Shown here: one piece after another, positions 1-8,754 of the stretch
Position numbering within the stretch: the stretch's first letter is position 1
Layout: each line of letters opens with the position of its first letter
Assembly (NCBI GenBank): GCA_030066595.1
Contig: JASJBI010000034.1
Coordinates: 1 to 59,025 of the forward strand
Direction of reading: 5' to 3'
DNA length: 59,025 bases
Origin: Alphaproteobacteria bacterium
GTDB taxonomy: Bacteria; Pseudomonadota; Alphaproteobacteria; JAJFFI01
Translations under genes and position numbers: made by a program
Notes under the pieces: generated by a model
The model's database searches: none
Told to the model about the DNA's origin: nothing
Seen by the model: the letters and a program-made list of their open reading frames with translations, nothing else

Positions 1-562
1 TCTCTTCCCAGGTCTGGCGGTTGGTCTTCATGCCGTGCCGGTTCAGCTGCCGTTCTTCGGGACTGGCCTGGAACAGATGGAGGCGATCGAGCAGGCCGGC
101 GCGGTCGGCGTGATGGCCGTTGCCCGAGGTCTTGCCGGTCCGCTCGAGAAAGCGCACCCGCGCCGGGCTGTCGTCGACGTAGCGGGCGACCTCCTGGCCG
201 TTCGGCGCCGTCACCCGCACGAACGAGCCCGAGTCGCTCTCGACTTTGGACAGGCTGATCTCGTTACAGGCGACGGGAAATCCGTCGAACAGCTGGTGCG
301 CCAGGCGGAACCAGACGCTGGCGGCGAAGACCTCTTCCCAGCTCTTCTCCTCGTAGATCGAGCGCAGGCGTTTGACGCCCCGGCTCAAAGCCTTCAGGTG
401 GTTGCAGGTCTTGCGTTTGCTCTCTTCACAGGTGCAGGAACGCAGGGGTCGGGTGCCGTTGGGTTGCTCGATGAAGATCGCCGAGCCTTCCTGGCCCTGG
501 CCGCGGTCGGGGACCAGGCCGATTCCCAGACGATGTAGCTCGAAATTCGTGTAATCGGACAT
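1..562 (-). CDS. SWIM-type zinc-finger protein, N-terminal part (runs off window)
   Basis: The reading frame starts with ATG at 562 and stays open to the window edge, giving 187 residues without a stop. Residues about 48-61 contain a C-T-C then C-N-H pattern (CxC...CxH), the signature of a SWIM zinc finger, which binds DNA or protein. Bacterial SWIM fingers often sit at the N terminus of SNF2-type helicases or in stand-alone proteins; the helicase part, if present, would lie outside the window. The rest of the visible protein has no motif I recognise. It is transcribed away from the inverted-repeat element that follows. The coding call is firm because the frame is long, open and has alphaproteobacterial codon bias; the function is only a family-level guess. 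Confidence 0.6.
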   Translation of the reverse strand, partial: MSDYTNFELHRLGIGLVPDRGQGQEGSAIFIEQPNGTRPLRSCTCEESKRKTCNHLKALSRGVKRLRSIYEEKSWEEVFAASVWFRLAHQLFDGFPVACNEISLSKVESDSGSFVRVTAPNGQEVARYVDDSPARVRFLERTGKTSGNGHHADRAGLLDRLHLFQASPEERQLNRHGMKTNRQTWEE

Positions 563-707
563 TGCGGGTTGTGGAGATAGACTCGGTTCGTGACGCTGGC
601 GTTCTCAGCCAGCGTTCAGATAGGTGCCATGAAAGGAAATGCGTGCCACCCGGAGCAGGTACACGATCCCGCATTGTACCTCGAATCGCCGTCGATTGCC
701 AAGTCCT

Positions 708-950
708 CTAGCGCGCCAGCGCGCCAGCACTGTCCCAGTTGGCCTCTCCCGGCTCCACCGCGGGTCAGCGCTGGAAGCCCATGCCCTCCGAGTCGGCTCC
801 CTCCGGGCTCCGGCTGACTCGCTACGCTCAAACAAGCGCCTCCGCTTTCCTCCGGGAGCCGATCCGTGCACTCTGAAGGTCGATGCTCGCTGACCCTGGG
901 CTACGCCAGGAGAGGCCAACTGGGGCAGTGCTCTGCGGCGCGACCGGCGC
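708..950. repeat. Long imperfect inverted-repeat element with nested hairpin
   Basis: Arms at 726-770 and 888-932 pair at about 37 of 45 positions, including an almost unbroken run matching AGCACTG(T/C)CCCAGTTGG. Outside the arms, GCGCGCC-type blocks continue the symmetry to about 708 and 950. Inside, TCGGCTCCC (793-801) pairs with GGGAGCCGA (854-862). The element fills the gap between two minus-strand genes and no convincing gene lies inside it. It could be a MITE-like non-autonomous element or a palindromic intergenic repeat; no target duplication is obvious. Confidence 0.55.
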
Positions 951-959
951 GTCAAAGAG

Positions 960-2306
960 TCAATCTTCGTCGAGGATTTCTTCGGCGATCTGGCGGCGCA
1001 GCTTCATGAAGGTGTCGATTTCTCCGAACTCTTCGATCGCTTCGCCCAGCCGGCGCCAGGCAGCAACCGAATCGCCGGCCGCGCGAAAGCCTTCGATCTC
1101 GACGTAGGCCTGCATCAAACCGGGAGACAGCGGTGCCGTCCGCAGCGTCGAGTGCTCGAGCTCGGCGGTGCGGTGTTGCTGGTCGAGGGTCCGGGCCAGG
1201 CGGGCGGCCTCGCTGAACTCCGGCTTCAGCTCCAACGCGCGGGCGACCAGCAGCCTGGCCTTCAGCACGTCGCGGCCGTCGCGCGCCTGTTCGGCTTCGC
1301 GCAGCAGGCGTCGCGCCGTCGCGTCCCGCTCCTCGCGGATCCGGAGCTCTTCCTGCTGGCGCCTCTGGCCGTCGCGGGCTCGGTCCAGGCGACTTCGAAT
1401 CCAGTCGTTGCCGGGATCGAAGGCCAGGATCTTCTCCAGGCGATCCGCGGCATCGGCGAAGCGCTCGGCCTCGAACGCGACACCGGCCTGCTGAACCAGG
1501 CCCTGGATCCATTCGTCGGCGGTCCTCGACAACAACCGGCGCAGCGGCTCGATCGCCTCCCGGGCGCCCAGCTCGGCCTCGGCCGCGGCCAGGGTCTGGC
1601 GGGCGGACACGAAGTCGTTCCTGCGGATCAGGACCAGGAGCCGACCTTCGACTTCGGCGACCGAGCGTTGAAGCTGGAGCTCCTGCTGCCGGCGCTGTGC
1701 CCGATCAGCGACCGCCGCGACTTCTCCATCCAGCGACGAGCCCGGCGGCGCGACGGCACGCGCCTTGTCCAGGACCTCGAAAGCGCGGGTGAAATCCCCC
1801 TCCTCCAGGCGCGCTTCGGCGTCGGAGATCAGCGCCCGTACCTCGGAATCGGCCTCGTGCTGGTAGAGCCTGTCGAGGCGCTGACTCAACCGGGTCAGCT
1901 CGGTTTCCGAGCCGTAGCTCTCGCGGGCCTGGAACAGCAGGCGGTCGGCCTCGATCAATTTGCCGCATCGCAGCAGCTCTTCGATCTCTGCCACCAGTGG
2001 GCCGAGCGGTTCTCGACGCGTCGCGGCTACCGGTTCCGCGGCCGGCGCGGCCGGCGCGGCCGGCGCGACCGCTCCGGTGCGCCTGCGCGTGCCGGGACGG
2101 CACAACGTCGCGAACGCCCTCGCAGCCATCGGCGCCGCGCGCGCCTGTGGCGTGACGCTGCAAGAAGCCGCGCTCGCGCTCGACAGCTTCGCCGGCCTGC
2201 GGCGCCGGCTCGAGGTCGTCGGCGCGGCCAAGGGCGTGACGGTGATCGACGACTTCGCCCACAACCCGGACAAGATCCTCGCCACGCTCGCCACCCTGCA
2301 CGCCAC
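960..2306 (-). CDS. TPR-like helical repeat protein, apparently 5'-truncated and fused to foreign sequence
   Basis: The convincing protein is the portion encoded by about 960-2070: an Ala/Pro linker, then tandem helical units such as the block ending in [13 protein letters not shown], typical of tetratricopeptide-type scaffolds, and a highly charged C terminus rich in Glu and Arg. The frame stays open upstream to 2306, but that extension lies antisense to a clear Mur-ligase coding sequence and has its shadow composition (Arg/Ser rich), so it is probably not native. The original start, and any N-terminal domain such as a kinase or FHA module, is missing. The junction falls in the GGCCGGCGC-repeated stretch near 2040-2070. 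Function is unknown beyond likely protein-protein interaction. Confidence 0.5.
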   Translation of the reverse strand: MACRVASVARILSGLWAKSSITVTPLAAPTTSSRRRRPAKLSSASAASCSVTPQARAAPMAARAFATLCRPGTRRRTGAVAPAAPAAPAAEPVAATRREPLGPLVAEIEELLRCGKLIEADRLLFQARESYGSETELTRLSQRLDRLYQHEADSEVRALISDAEARLEEGDFTRAFEVLDKARAVAPPGSSLDGEVAAVADRAQRRQQELQLQRSVAEVEGRLLVLIRRNDFVSARQTLAAAEAELGAREAIEPLRRLLSRTADEWIQGLVQQAGVAFEAERFADAADRLEKILAFDPGNDWIRSRLDRARDGQRRQQEELRIREERDATARRLLREAEQARDGRDVLKARLLVARALELKPEFSEAARLARTLDQQHRTAELEHSTLRTAPLSPGLMQAYVEIEGFRAAGDSVAAWRRLGEAIEEFGEIDTFMKLRRQIAEEILDED

Positions 2307-2655
2307 TCCTGGGCGGCTGCTGGTCCTGTTTCAGCCGCACGGCTTCGGCCCCCTGCGGCTGATGAAGGACGGCTTCATGGATTGCTTCGCGCGCCATCTC
2401 AACGACGACGATGTGCTGATCATGCCGGAGCCGGTCTATTTCGGCGGCACCGTCGAGCGCACGGTCACCAGCCGCGATATCGTCCAGGGCGTGCAGACGC
2501 GCGGACGAGAGGCCTTCGCCTTCGCCGAGCGCGCCGCCTGCGGCGACCAGCTCATCGCGCTGGCCCGCCCCGGCGACCGGATCGTGGTCATGGGCGCCCG
2601 CGACGACAGCCTCTCGTCCTTCGCTGCCGAGCTGGTCGACAGGCTCGGGGCATAG
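2077..2655 (+). pseudogene. C-terminal fragment of a Mur ligase (MurC/Mpl type)
   Basis: The translation begins with the [13 protein letters not shown] block that marks the end of the central ATPase domain of MurC/Mpl-type amino-acid ligases. It continues through the C-terminal domain with the D-D-F-A-H-N-P motif and ends with an M-G-A-R-D-D motif. The N-terminal UDP-binding domain and the ATP-binding P-loop are absent, so ligase activity cannot survive. Immediately upstream lies the head-to-head junction with the TPR gene on the other strand. The fragment has normal codon use and no internal stop, so the truncation looks recent, or is an assembly join. MurC, Mpl or a cyanophycin-synthetase-like ligase cannot be separated from this part alone. 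Confidence 0.65.
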
Positions 2656-3299
2656 TCTTCGGCGCTCGACTTGTGGTGACGCGCAGTCCTTCGCCGGACC
2701 CCGACAGCGATGTCCGTCTTGCTCGGCACAAAGCCGGCTTCGCCCCTGCGAGCGGGCGTCCCGCACCGTGCCGTGTTCGGTCCGACTCTGACCCGACCGG
2801 GGCATTGGCCTGTAAGTCCGAGAACGATGGCCGCCACCCTCTGGGCAACCCAGGGATATGACGCTCTCGGGTCACCGACGTTCCGAAACCTTTCGCCTTC
2901 CTCGAAGACGCAAGGGCGGCCGTTTGGCACGAAATGGCAATTCTCCCCATTCAGTTGAGAAGTAGCGTCGCTGCCATCTGGGAGGAGTTGGAGAGATCAG
3001 ACCGGTCCGCACGGCATGGCCCGTCACGGAGGACGTGGAACACGGGATAAGCCGCCGGATGCAGTACCGTGAAGGATGATCAAGGGCCCACGCTTGTGAC
3101 CTTCGAAGCCCGCCCCTTCAAGAAATTTCGACACGGCATGCAAATGGTCATCCAGGTCAATCTCGCGGCCGGGTCGGTGGTCGGCATGCGCAAGCGTGCC
3201 GTCGTCGAGCCGACTTTGCCCGCCTGGCGTGCGTTTGAACCCTTCGGGAATCCCAGAGTTCTCCGAAACGCGAGCACATGCGCAGGTTCGGCACGTCTG
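2656..3299. other. Non-coding stretch, no recognised feature
   Basis: Between the Mur-ligase remnant and the beta-barrel gene I see no conserved frame. The open frame that runs from 3069 into the barrel gene lacks a plausible protein before the signal peptide at 3300. A promoter for the barrel gene should lie here, but no clear -35/-10 pair stands out. Confidence 0.4.
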
Positions 3300-4433
3300 A
3301 TGTCATCCACGAGAGCGCTTTCGCTCGCCCTTCTTGTGGCCGTTGGCCTCTTCGCCGTCCCGGCCTTATCGGAAGAGGGCGCGCCCATCGCCCGGTCGGA
3401 CGACCCAGGGCCGGCGCTGATCTTCGATGCAGGGCCAAAACCGTCGATAGATGGCCTGTCGCTACGAACCAGTGGTGGGTACTGGGATCGGGCGATCGAC
3501 GAGCTGGCCGCCACTCAGCCAGCGCTGGGCGGCGCGCGGCAGCTCAGCCAGCAGGGCCTAGACGCCAAGGGGGACGCTGCCGGCAGTGTCCTGACCAACC
3601 CGGATGAAATATCGAGACAATCGAACAACCCCTTGGGAGGCGACTTCATACTCTGGCTCAATTTCTTGGACATCGACAAGCAGCAGGGCGACACGACCGA
3701 CCAGGACAGATACGCCTACAGCCACCTCCTTCAGCCCGTCATACCTATTAGGATGCCGCAAATCGGCGAGCACTGGATTCTTGTCAATCGCCCGACAATC
3801 TCCAGCACCATCGACCGGGAAGTAGCCCAGGGCCCGAAACTCTCGGAACCGGGACGGCTTGAATTCGAAAACAAGAGCGGTTTCGGCGACATGGAGTACT
3901 TCGCACTCCTGGGCACGTCGACCCCGACCGAGAGTGGCTGGCTGGCGGACTCCTTCGGTGTGGGGGACGCCGTGTTGGCGGGCGGTTTCACCACCCGATT
4001 TCCCACTGGGAAGAGCAGCCTGTCCGAGAACGTGTATGCAGCCGGGCCCGCAGCCACCGCGGCCTATGTTGGTAAGGATTGGACTTTCGCCACCTTGGTT
4101 CAGCATTGGTGGCACTATGAGAGGCAGGGCGGTGCGGATGACTTCAACTTCACGAGGCTCCAAGTCTTCTATTTCAAGAGCTTCCCCGGCGCCTGGCAAA
4201 TCGGTGGCACGCCCAAGATAACCGCCGACTGGTCGGCGAGCAGCGACGACCGCTGGACGGTGCCGATTGGCGTGGGGGTCTTCAAGACGATCCTGGTCGG
4301 CGACTTGCCGATCAAGTTGGGCGTGGAATTCAAGTACTCCATCGTCCGCCCGGACTCCCTTGGCACCGACTGGCAGGTCGAATTCACCATCATCCCCGTC
4401 ACGTCGAACTTCGTGGCTAAGGCGTTCAAGTAG
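3300..4433 (+). CDS. Outer-membrane beta-barrel protein, transporter-like
   Basis: The ATG at 3300 is chosen because it directly precedes a Sec signal peptide (basic start, a hydrophobic run of Leu/Ala/Val, then A-L-S-E cleavage-like site); the longer frame from 3069 has no sensible leader. The mature part, about 350 residues, alternates polar and hydrophobic residues, is rich in aromatic girdle residues, and ends in short strands typical of outer-membrane barrels. Motifs such as GGFTTRFPTGK and the run around WTFATLVQHWW resemble the putative-transporter or neuromedin-U-like barrel family, whose substrate is not known. It is a single gene with a possible hairpin terminator 27 bases downstream. 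It lacks the lipoprotein box and SLBB domains of Wza, so it is not an obvious polysaccharide exporter for the nearby island. Confidence 0.7.
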   Translation: MSSTRALSLALLVAVGLFAVPALSEEGAPIARSDDPGPALIFDAGPKPSIDGLSLRTSGGYWDRAIDELAATQPALGGARQLSQQGLDAKGDAAGSVLTNPDEISRQSNNPLGGDFILWLNFLDIDKQQGDTTDQDRYAYSHLLQPVIPIRMPQIGEHWILVNRPTISSTIDREVAQGPKLSEPGRLEFENKSGFGDMEYFALLGTSTPTESGWLADSFGVGDAVLAGGFTTRFPTGKSSLSENVYAAGPAATAAYVGKDWTFATLVQHWWHYERQGGADDFNFTRLQVFYFKSFPGAWQIGGTPKITADWSASSDDRWTVPIGVGVFKTILVGDLPIKLGVEFKYSIVRPDSLGTDWQVEFTIIPVTSNFVAKAFK

Positions 4434-4460
4434 CGGTTTGGGCTGGCGCGTTATGCGGCC

Positions 4461-4490
4461 GCATTTGAGCGAGCGGGTTCGCCCAAATGC
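4461..4490 (+). terminator. Hairpin downstream of the beta-barrel gene
   Basis: GCATTTGAGCG (4461-4471) can pair with CGCCCAAATGC (4480-4490), an 11-base stem with one mismatch and an 8-base loop, 27 bases after the stop codon. There is no T tract after it, so it may terminate weakly or only stabilise the mRNA end. Confidence 0.4.
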
Positions 4491-4927
4491 AGAATGCGCG
4501 AGCGACCCAAGTCGGGCCCATCCGGGCATGCCCGCTCTTGATACCGTGAACGGCTCCCATCACTGGCATGGCAATCCGCAGGATTTCGGTCTCACGCGAC
4601 GGGCTAAGTATGACCGGTCGTGGCTACAAGCGGCTGGTTTGAGCGTCCATCAGTTACAATCGCTTTGCCTGCCAAAGCAGCCATCTGAGGCCTGAGAGTC
4701 CGCCAACTGGGGCGAAGCGGACAATTACGCCGATGGCACTTCGGGGCCGCTCATAGCCTCTAGGCGGCATTGGCGGCGCTGGACGACCGCCTGAGAGACC
4801 TTCGCCCACGACGGCCCGACGCGACGTGCCATACCGTCTGCGCTCCCGATCCGCTACCCTGTGACGGCCTGGCAGAAAATTGCGCAGTCCGCCGCTGCGG
4901 AGCCGCCAAACCGGGGGGACGGGCAGG
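4491..4927. other. Non-coding stretch before the VanZ-family gene
   Basis: About 440 bases without a credible gene; the frames present are short and do not look like proteins. The last part contains a purine-rich GGGGGGACGGGCAGG that serves as ribosome binding site for the next gene. Confidence 0.4.
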
Positions 4928-6163
4928 ATGTTCGATAGGCCGCCGAGAGAGCGCGAGTTCCTGTCCTGGGCCTATGTGGTGCTCTGGTCGGGACTCACTT
5001 TCGCGACCGTTCCGTTCGTCCGCGACGTGGTGGATTACGTGGGCGGACGATGGGGTCACGATGTCTTCACCTATGGCGTCGCTGCCATCGTGATCCTGGT
5101 TGCGGTGGCGGTCATAGCCCTGCTCTTGAAGCGCCGCATATCCGTCGCCGGCTATGCCTGGCTCCTCGGCATCGCCGGGCTCATCGTCTACCAGACGTTC
5201 GAGCTTCAGGCCGGCAGCCCGGTGGAGGCGGTCCATTTTGTGCAGTACGGCATTCTGTCCCTGCTTCTCTATCGCGCCTTTACCCATCGGGTCCGCGACT
5301 ACAGCATCTATGTCGCGGCAACCATCGCCGGGACCATCATCGGCATGATCGACGAGACGGTTCAGTGGGTGACGCCGCGTCGGCACTTCGGGGTGCAGGA
5401 CATTTGGCTGAACTGCACCGCCGTGGCCCTGGTGCAGGCCGCCTTGGCGGCCGCTATCCGGCCGACGATCATTTCCGGCTGGCCCGACAGCGCCAGCGTG
5501 GGGCGGCTGTGCCGCCTCGGCGCCGTGGCCGTCGCCTACTTGGGGCTGTGCCTGCTCAACACCCCCGATCGCATCGCCTGGTACACGGCGCGCGTTCCGT
5601 TGCTCGATTTCATCGACAAGAGCAGCGTCATGGTCCAGTACGGATACTTGCACAGGGATCCCGCGATCGGGCTGTTTCGCTCGCGCATGACACGCGAGGA
5701 GCTGCGCCGTTTGGCCCGCGAGCGGGCCGAGGAGGGAGCCCGCATCCTCGACCGCTATCGGGACCGGAACCAATACCGCGCGTTCCTCGATATCTACACG
5801 CCGGTGACCGATCCCTTCCTGCACGAGGCCAGGGTTCACCTGTTCAGCCGTGACGTCAATCTGGAGCGGGCAAGGAAGGCCGAGGCGGACGACAAGCCCC
5901 GCCTGTTCGCCGCCGCCTACGGGGAGAACCGCATTCTCGAAGCGTACTTCGGCGAGCTGCTGCGCGCCTCGAGCTATGCCTGGCCGGCCGAGCTCGAGGC
6001 CGAGGTCAGGGCAAGCGCCCGCACCGACGAGGCATTCGAAAGCAAGTCGGGCCGCAGCCTGGTCACCGCCTATAGCCAGCAGCAGGTCTTTTGGGTCTTC
6101 CTGAGCCTCGTGGTTGGGCTATTGTTGCTGGGACGGTATTTCGGCAGACGGGCGCGTGGCTAG
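4928..6163 (+). CDS. VanZ-family integral membrane protein with C-terminal extension
   Basis: The ATG at 4928 follows a strong purine-rich ribosome site; an upstream ATG at 4880 in frame has none. The 411-residue protein has several membrane helices in its first 200 residues. The stretch D-E-T-V-Q-W...G-V-Q-D-I-W-L-N-C matches the conserved VanZ signature (acidic-Glu, Gln, then D...N in a helix). VanZ of enterococci gives low teicoplanin resistance by an unknown route; most homologues are uncharacterised envelope proteins. After the last helices of the VanZ domain there is a long charged segment of about 150 residues and a final transmembrane helix, so the protein is longer than a minimal VanZ. 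It precedes a Tat-exported phosphoesterase by 79 bases and may share its transcript. Confidence 0.72.
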   Translation: MFDRPPREREFLSWAYVVLWSGLTFATVPFVRDVVDYVGGRWGHDVFTYGVAAIVILVAVAVIALLLKRRISVAGYAWLLGIAGLIVYQTFELQAGSPVEAVHFVQYGILSLLLYRAFTHRVRDYSIYVAATIAGTIIGMIDETVQWVTPRRHFGVQDIWLNCTAVALVQAALAAAIRPTIISGWPDSASVGRLCRLGAVAVAYLGLCLLNTPDRIAWYTARVPLLDFIDKSSVMVQYGYLHRDPAIGLFRSRMTREELRRLARERAEEGARILDRYRDRNQYRAFLDIYTPVTDPFLHEARVHLFSRDVNLERARKAEADDKPRLFAAAYGENRILEAYFGELLRASSYAWPAELEAEVRASARTDEAFESKSGRSLVTAYSQQQVFWVFLSLVVGLLLLGRYFGRRARG

Positions 6164-6242
6164 TCGGCGGCCGCCGGCCACGAGCCGGGCGGTGTTCGGC
6201 CGCCCGACATGAAGGGTAGTCGCAGAAAGGCGGAGTCGCGCG

Positions 6243-7190
6243 ATGATCGGCGAACATTCCCGGCGTCGCTTCCTCAAGACCCTGGGCGCGGGAGGCGCCT
6301 TGCTCGCGTTGCCGCCGGGCCTGGGTCGGGCCGCATGGGCCATCCAGGGATCCGAGCGCGGCGTGCTGCGGATCGTCTTCTACACCGACGTCCATGCCCG
6401 CACGGAATGGGACACGCCCGCCGCGATGATGATGGCCGCCGGCGCGATCAATGCGCAGAAGGCCGACCTGGTGCTGTGCGGCGGCGACCTGATCACGGAC
6501 GGATTCGACTCGACGTCCGAGGAGGTCGCGCCGCGCTGGGATGCCTACATGGCCATGCACAAGGAAATCGGGGGCGAGCAACACGTTGCCATCGGCAACC
6601 ACGATCTCGTGGGCGTCCTGCCGAAAGATGGATCGCCCCCCGCCGCGGACCCGCGAGCGGATTACAAGCGGCGCCTCGGGCTGACTCGCACCTACTGGTC
6701 CTTCGACGCGCTCGGCTATCACGTCATGCTGCTCGATTCGATGCGCGTTTCGGGCGACGAGTACAAGTACCACGGCTGGGTGTCCGCGGAACAAATCGAA
6801 TGGATCAAGGAGGAGCTGTCGCGCATCGCCCCTGGGACACCCATCGTGCTCGTCCTCCACGTTCCGTTGGTGACGGCCTTCTACAGCGCCACCAAAGGCA
6901 CCACCTTTCAGGCGAAACCGAACCGGGTCGTGGTGAACAACAAGGAGGTGCTGGCGCTCTTCGCCGAGCACAACCTCGTCCTGGTGCTGCAGGGCCATCT
7001 GCATGTGAGCGAGCTGCTGCGCTGGCGCGGGACCACCTTCATCACCGGCGGCGCAGTCTGCGCGAAATGGTGGCGCGGTCCCTATTTCGGCACCGAGGAG
7101 GGCTTCAACGCGGTCACCCTCCGCGGCGACCGGGTCGAATGGGAATACCTCACCTACGGTTGGCAGGCGCGCCGCCCGAAGAAGAAATGA
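6243..7190 (+). CDS. Tat-exported calcineurin-like metallophosphoesterase
   Basis: The N terminus carries a twin-arginine signal (S-R-R-R-F-L-K, then a Gly/Ala/Leu-rich h-region and an A-x-A-type site). The mature domain has the full metallophosphoesterase set: D-x-H in FYTDVHA, G-G-D-L-I, G-N-H-D, and a late G-H-L-H-V, which bind the two catalytic metals. Export already folded is consistent with cofactor loading in the cytoplasm. The length of 315 residues fits the family, whose substrates range from phosphomonoesters to cyclic nucleotides and phospholipids; this one cannot be assigned. The ribosome site AAGGCGGAG lies just upstream. It is the last gene before the truncated TerB copy that marks the left edge of the polysaccharide island. 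Confidence 0.82.
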   Translation: MIGEHSRRRFLKTLGAGGALLALPPGLGRAAWAIQGSERGVLRIVFYTDVHARTEWDTPAAMMMAAGAINAQKADLVLCGGDLITDGFDSTSEEVAPRWDAYMAMHKEIGGEQHVAIGNHDLVGVLPKDGSPPAADPRADYKRRLGLTRTYWSFDALGYHVMLLDSMRVSGDEYKYHGWVSAEQIEWIKEELSRIAPGTPIVLVLHVPLVTAFYSATKGTTFQAKPNRVVVNNKEVLALFAEHNLVLVLQGHLHVSELLRWRGTTFITGGAVCAKWWRGPYFGTEEGFNAVTLRGDRVEWEYLTYGWQARRPKKK

Positions 7191-7248
7191 CCGCCATGCC
7201 GGTGCGGCGGCGGCGCTGCGCTGAGGCGGCCGGACGGGCCGGCGCGGA

Positions 7249-7557
7249 AACCCTTCCTTTTCCCCCTGTCTCCCGCTCGCAGCGGAAACACGCTACCAAG
7301 TCCGTACGGAGGATGGGGGATGGTGATCATGCTCGACGCATTGGCGCGCGACCTGGGCAATGAGCTGGCCCGGCATCGGCGGCGGCCGTTCCTCGAGGCG
7401 GCGATGGCGGCCAGACGCTGGTCGCCGCGGCCGACGGCAAGATCACCTCTTTCGAGACCAGCCGGGTGGACGACATCGTGCGTCACCTCAGCATGCTCGA
7501 GGTGTTCGACGTGCACGAATCGCTGACCTGTTCCAGGACTATATCGCGGCGATCCGG
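7249..7557 (+). repeat. Left copy of the TerB direct repeat bounding the island
   Basis: This stretch aligns with 34688-35000 in the same orientation, covering the short upstream region (CTCCCGCTCG/CTCCCGCTGG, CGGAGGATGGGG) and the first ~240 coding bases of the TerB-like gene. By eye about 93% of the coding bases match. The match ends abruptly at 7557, after which the first island gene begins on the other strand. Confidence 0.85.
7320..7557 (+). pseudogene. Truncated, frameshifted copy of a TerB-like gene
   Basis: The ATG at 7320 and the first ~29 codons match the intact gene at 34760. One base is then lost near 7408-7415 (relative to the intact copy) and another near 7531, so the frame is broken twice; a third lost base shortens the leader before the ATG. 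The 3' third of the gene is absent: after GCGATCCGGG the sequence changes to island DNA. It cannot encode the TerB fold, which needs about 140 residues. It is best read as the decayed half of a duplication generated when the polysaccharide genes were inserted or exchanged. Confidence 0.82.
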
Positions 7558-7569
7558 GATCCCGCCCGT

Positions 7570-8754
7570 TCAGGGGATCTCCGGATCACGCGCACGACCG
7601 GTGTAGATGCTCTCCCACAAGGGCGCCAGCATACGGGCGTCGTAATGCCGTTCAACGGACCGCCGCGACGCGTGTCCGAGTGCAACACGGCGTGGCTCGT
7701 CGGCTGCGAGCTCCCGGAGTCGCTTGGCGAACTCTCCTGCGTCCCGGCATAAGTAGCCGTTCTCCCCCTCCACGACGAGCTCTCCGTTCCCGATCGCGGG
7801 ATAGGCCAGAACTGGCAGGCCCGTTGCCATCGCCTCTAGGACCGAGATCGGCAGCCCTTCCCAGAGAGACGTCTGGCAGAAGGCATGAGCCTTCCTGAGC
7901 TCGCGCAGCAATCCACGACGCGACAGCCACCCGCTGACCGTCAGATTGTCGGGAAGTGCAACATGATCCGGCAGCCTGCCGCCGCCCAGCCAGACAAAGC
8001 GCATCCGGTCCGCGGTGCACAGCCGTGCGATCTCACAAAACAAGGGGAAGTTCTTCTGCGGCCTGATTTCACCACACATCGCCACCACGAGGTGCTCGGC
8101 CGACCTGGAAATCGGCTTCGGATCTTCGAAGTCGGCAAGATCGATCATGTTCGGAACCAGCTTGACCCGTCGGGCGACCCGCAGCGCCTGGGCATACTCG
8201 TCATTGCCGCATGCCACTGTCAGATGCGGAATTCGCCCCAAAGCTGCCTCCGCGGCGAAATAGAGAGCCCTTCGCACACCACCAGCATCCTTTTGAAGGA
8301 ACCCGTAGCTATGCGGAGAGTAAACGACGTCCAGTGGCATCGACAGAGCCGCCAGGCGGACGAGCGCACCCGCTTTGCTCGAGTGGGCGTGGACGACGTC
8401 GGGCTTTAGTTTGGCGAGCAGGCGCCTCAACTCCAAGAGCGCTTGCGAATCCCCCCAAAGCGAGATCTCACGCTGTGCCCGCCAAGGGACGAACCGCACC
8501 CCGGACGGAAACAGATCGCCGGGCTGCGCCGGCACGTCGCGCCGAACGCCGTGCACGACCGCGAATTCGAACGAGCCGCTGAGAGCGCAGCAGATCTTGC
8601 CGATGGCGTACAATGGGCCCGTCGCGAAGGGCTCGACGACATGCACGATGCGCCTGCGTCGATCGGCCATGCTACCGGTCTCAGGATGCGCAATGTTTCG
8701 GGGCGTCGGGCCCGCTGCGACATCGGGTTGAGGCAGCCATTCAGGCAGGCTCAA
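7570..8754 (-). CDS. GT4 family glycosyltransferase
   Basis: A GT-B fold retaining glycosyltransferase of about 390 residues that would add a sugar to the lipid-linked repeat unit at the inner membrane. The C-terminal half shows the family hallmark E-G-L-P-I-S-V-L-E (E-x7-E) followed by AMATGLPVLA; the N-terminal half has the DVVHAHSSKAG acceptor-side motif. A TTG at 8754 is proposed as the start: it overlaps the stop of the upstream sugar transferase as TTGA and is preceded by CAGGAGGG, which implies translational coupling. An ATG at 8670 (MADRRRR) is the alternative and lies closer to the fold's usual start. The gene ends only 13 bases from the duplicated TerB fragment, so it is the left-most gene of the island. 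Donor sugar is unknown. Confidence 0.85.
   Translation of the reverse strand: MSLPEWLPQPDVAAGPTPRNIAHPETGSMADRRRRIVHVVEPFATGPLYAIGKICCALSGSFEFAVVHGVRRDVPAQPGDLFPSGVRFVPWRAQREISLWGDSQALLELRRLLAKLKPDVVHAHSSKAGALVRLAALSMPLDVVYSPHSYGFLQKDAGGVRRALYFAAEAALGRIPHLTVACGNDEYAQALRVARRVKLVPNMIDLADFEDPKPISRSAEHLVVAMCGEIRPQKNFPLFCEIARLCTADRMRFVWLGGGRLPDHVALPDNLTVSGWLSRRGLLRELRKAHAFCQTSLWEGLPISVLEAMATGLPVLAYPAIGNGELVVEGENGYLCRDAGEFAKRLRELAADEPRRVALGHASRRSVERHYDARMLAPLWESIYTGRARDPEIP

Noticed and set aside
35..538. Plus-strand open frame of 167 codons
   Set aside because: It is antisense to the SWIM-type protein, whose minus-strand frame has a zinc-finger motif and better codon use.
1152..2861. Plus-strand 569-codon frame
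   Set aside because: It is the shadow of the TPR gene and crosses the Mur-ligase fragment in the wrong frame; composition is Arg/Gly-rich without any motif.
3300..4433. Beta-barrel protein as the missing Wza exporter
   Set aside because: It has no lipoprotein box or SLBB domain and looks like a transporter-type barrel; it also lies outside the bracketed island.
4760..5839. Minus-strand 359-codon frame over the VanZ gene
   Set aside because: Antisense to the VanZ domain, which has family motifs and a ribosome site.
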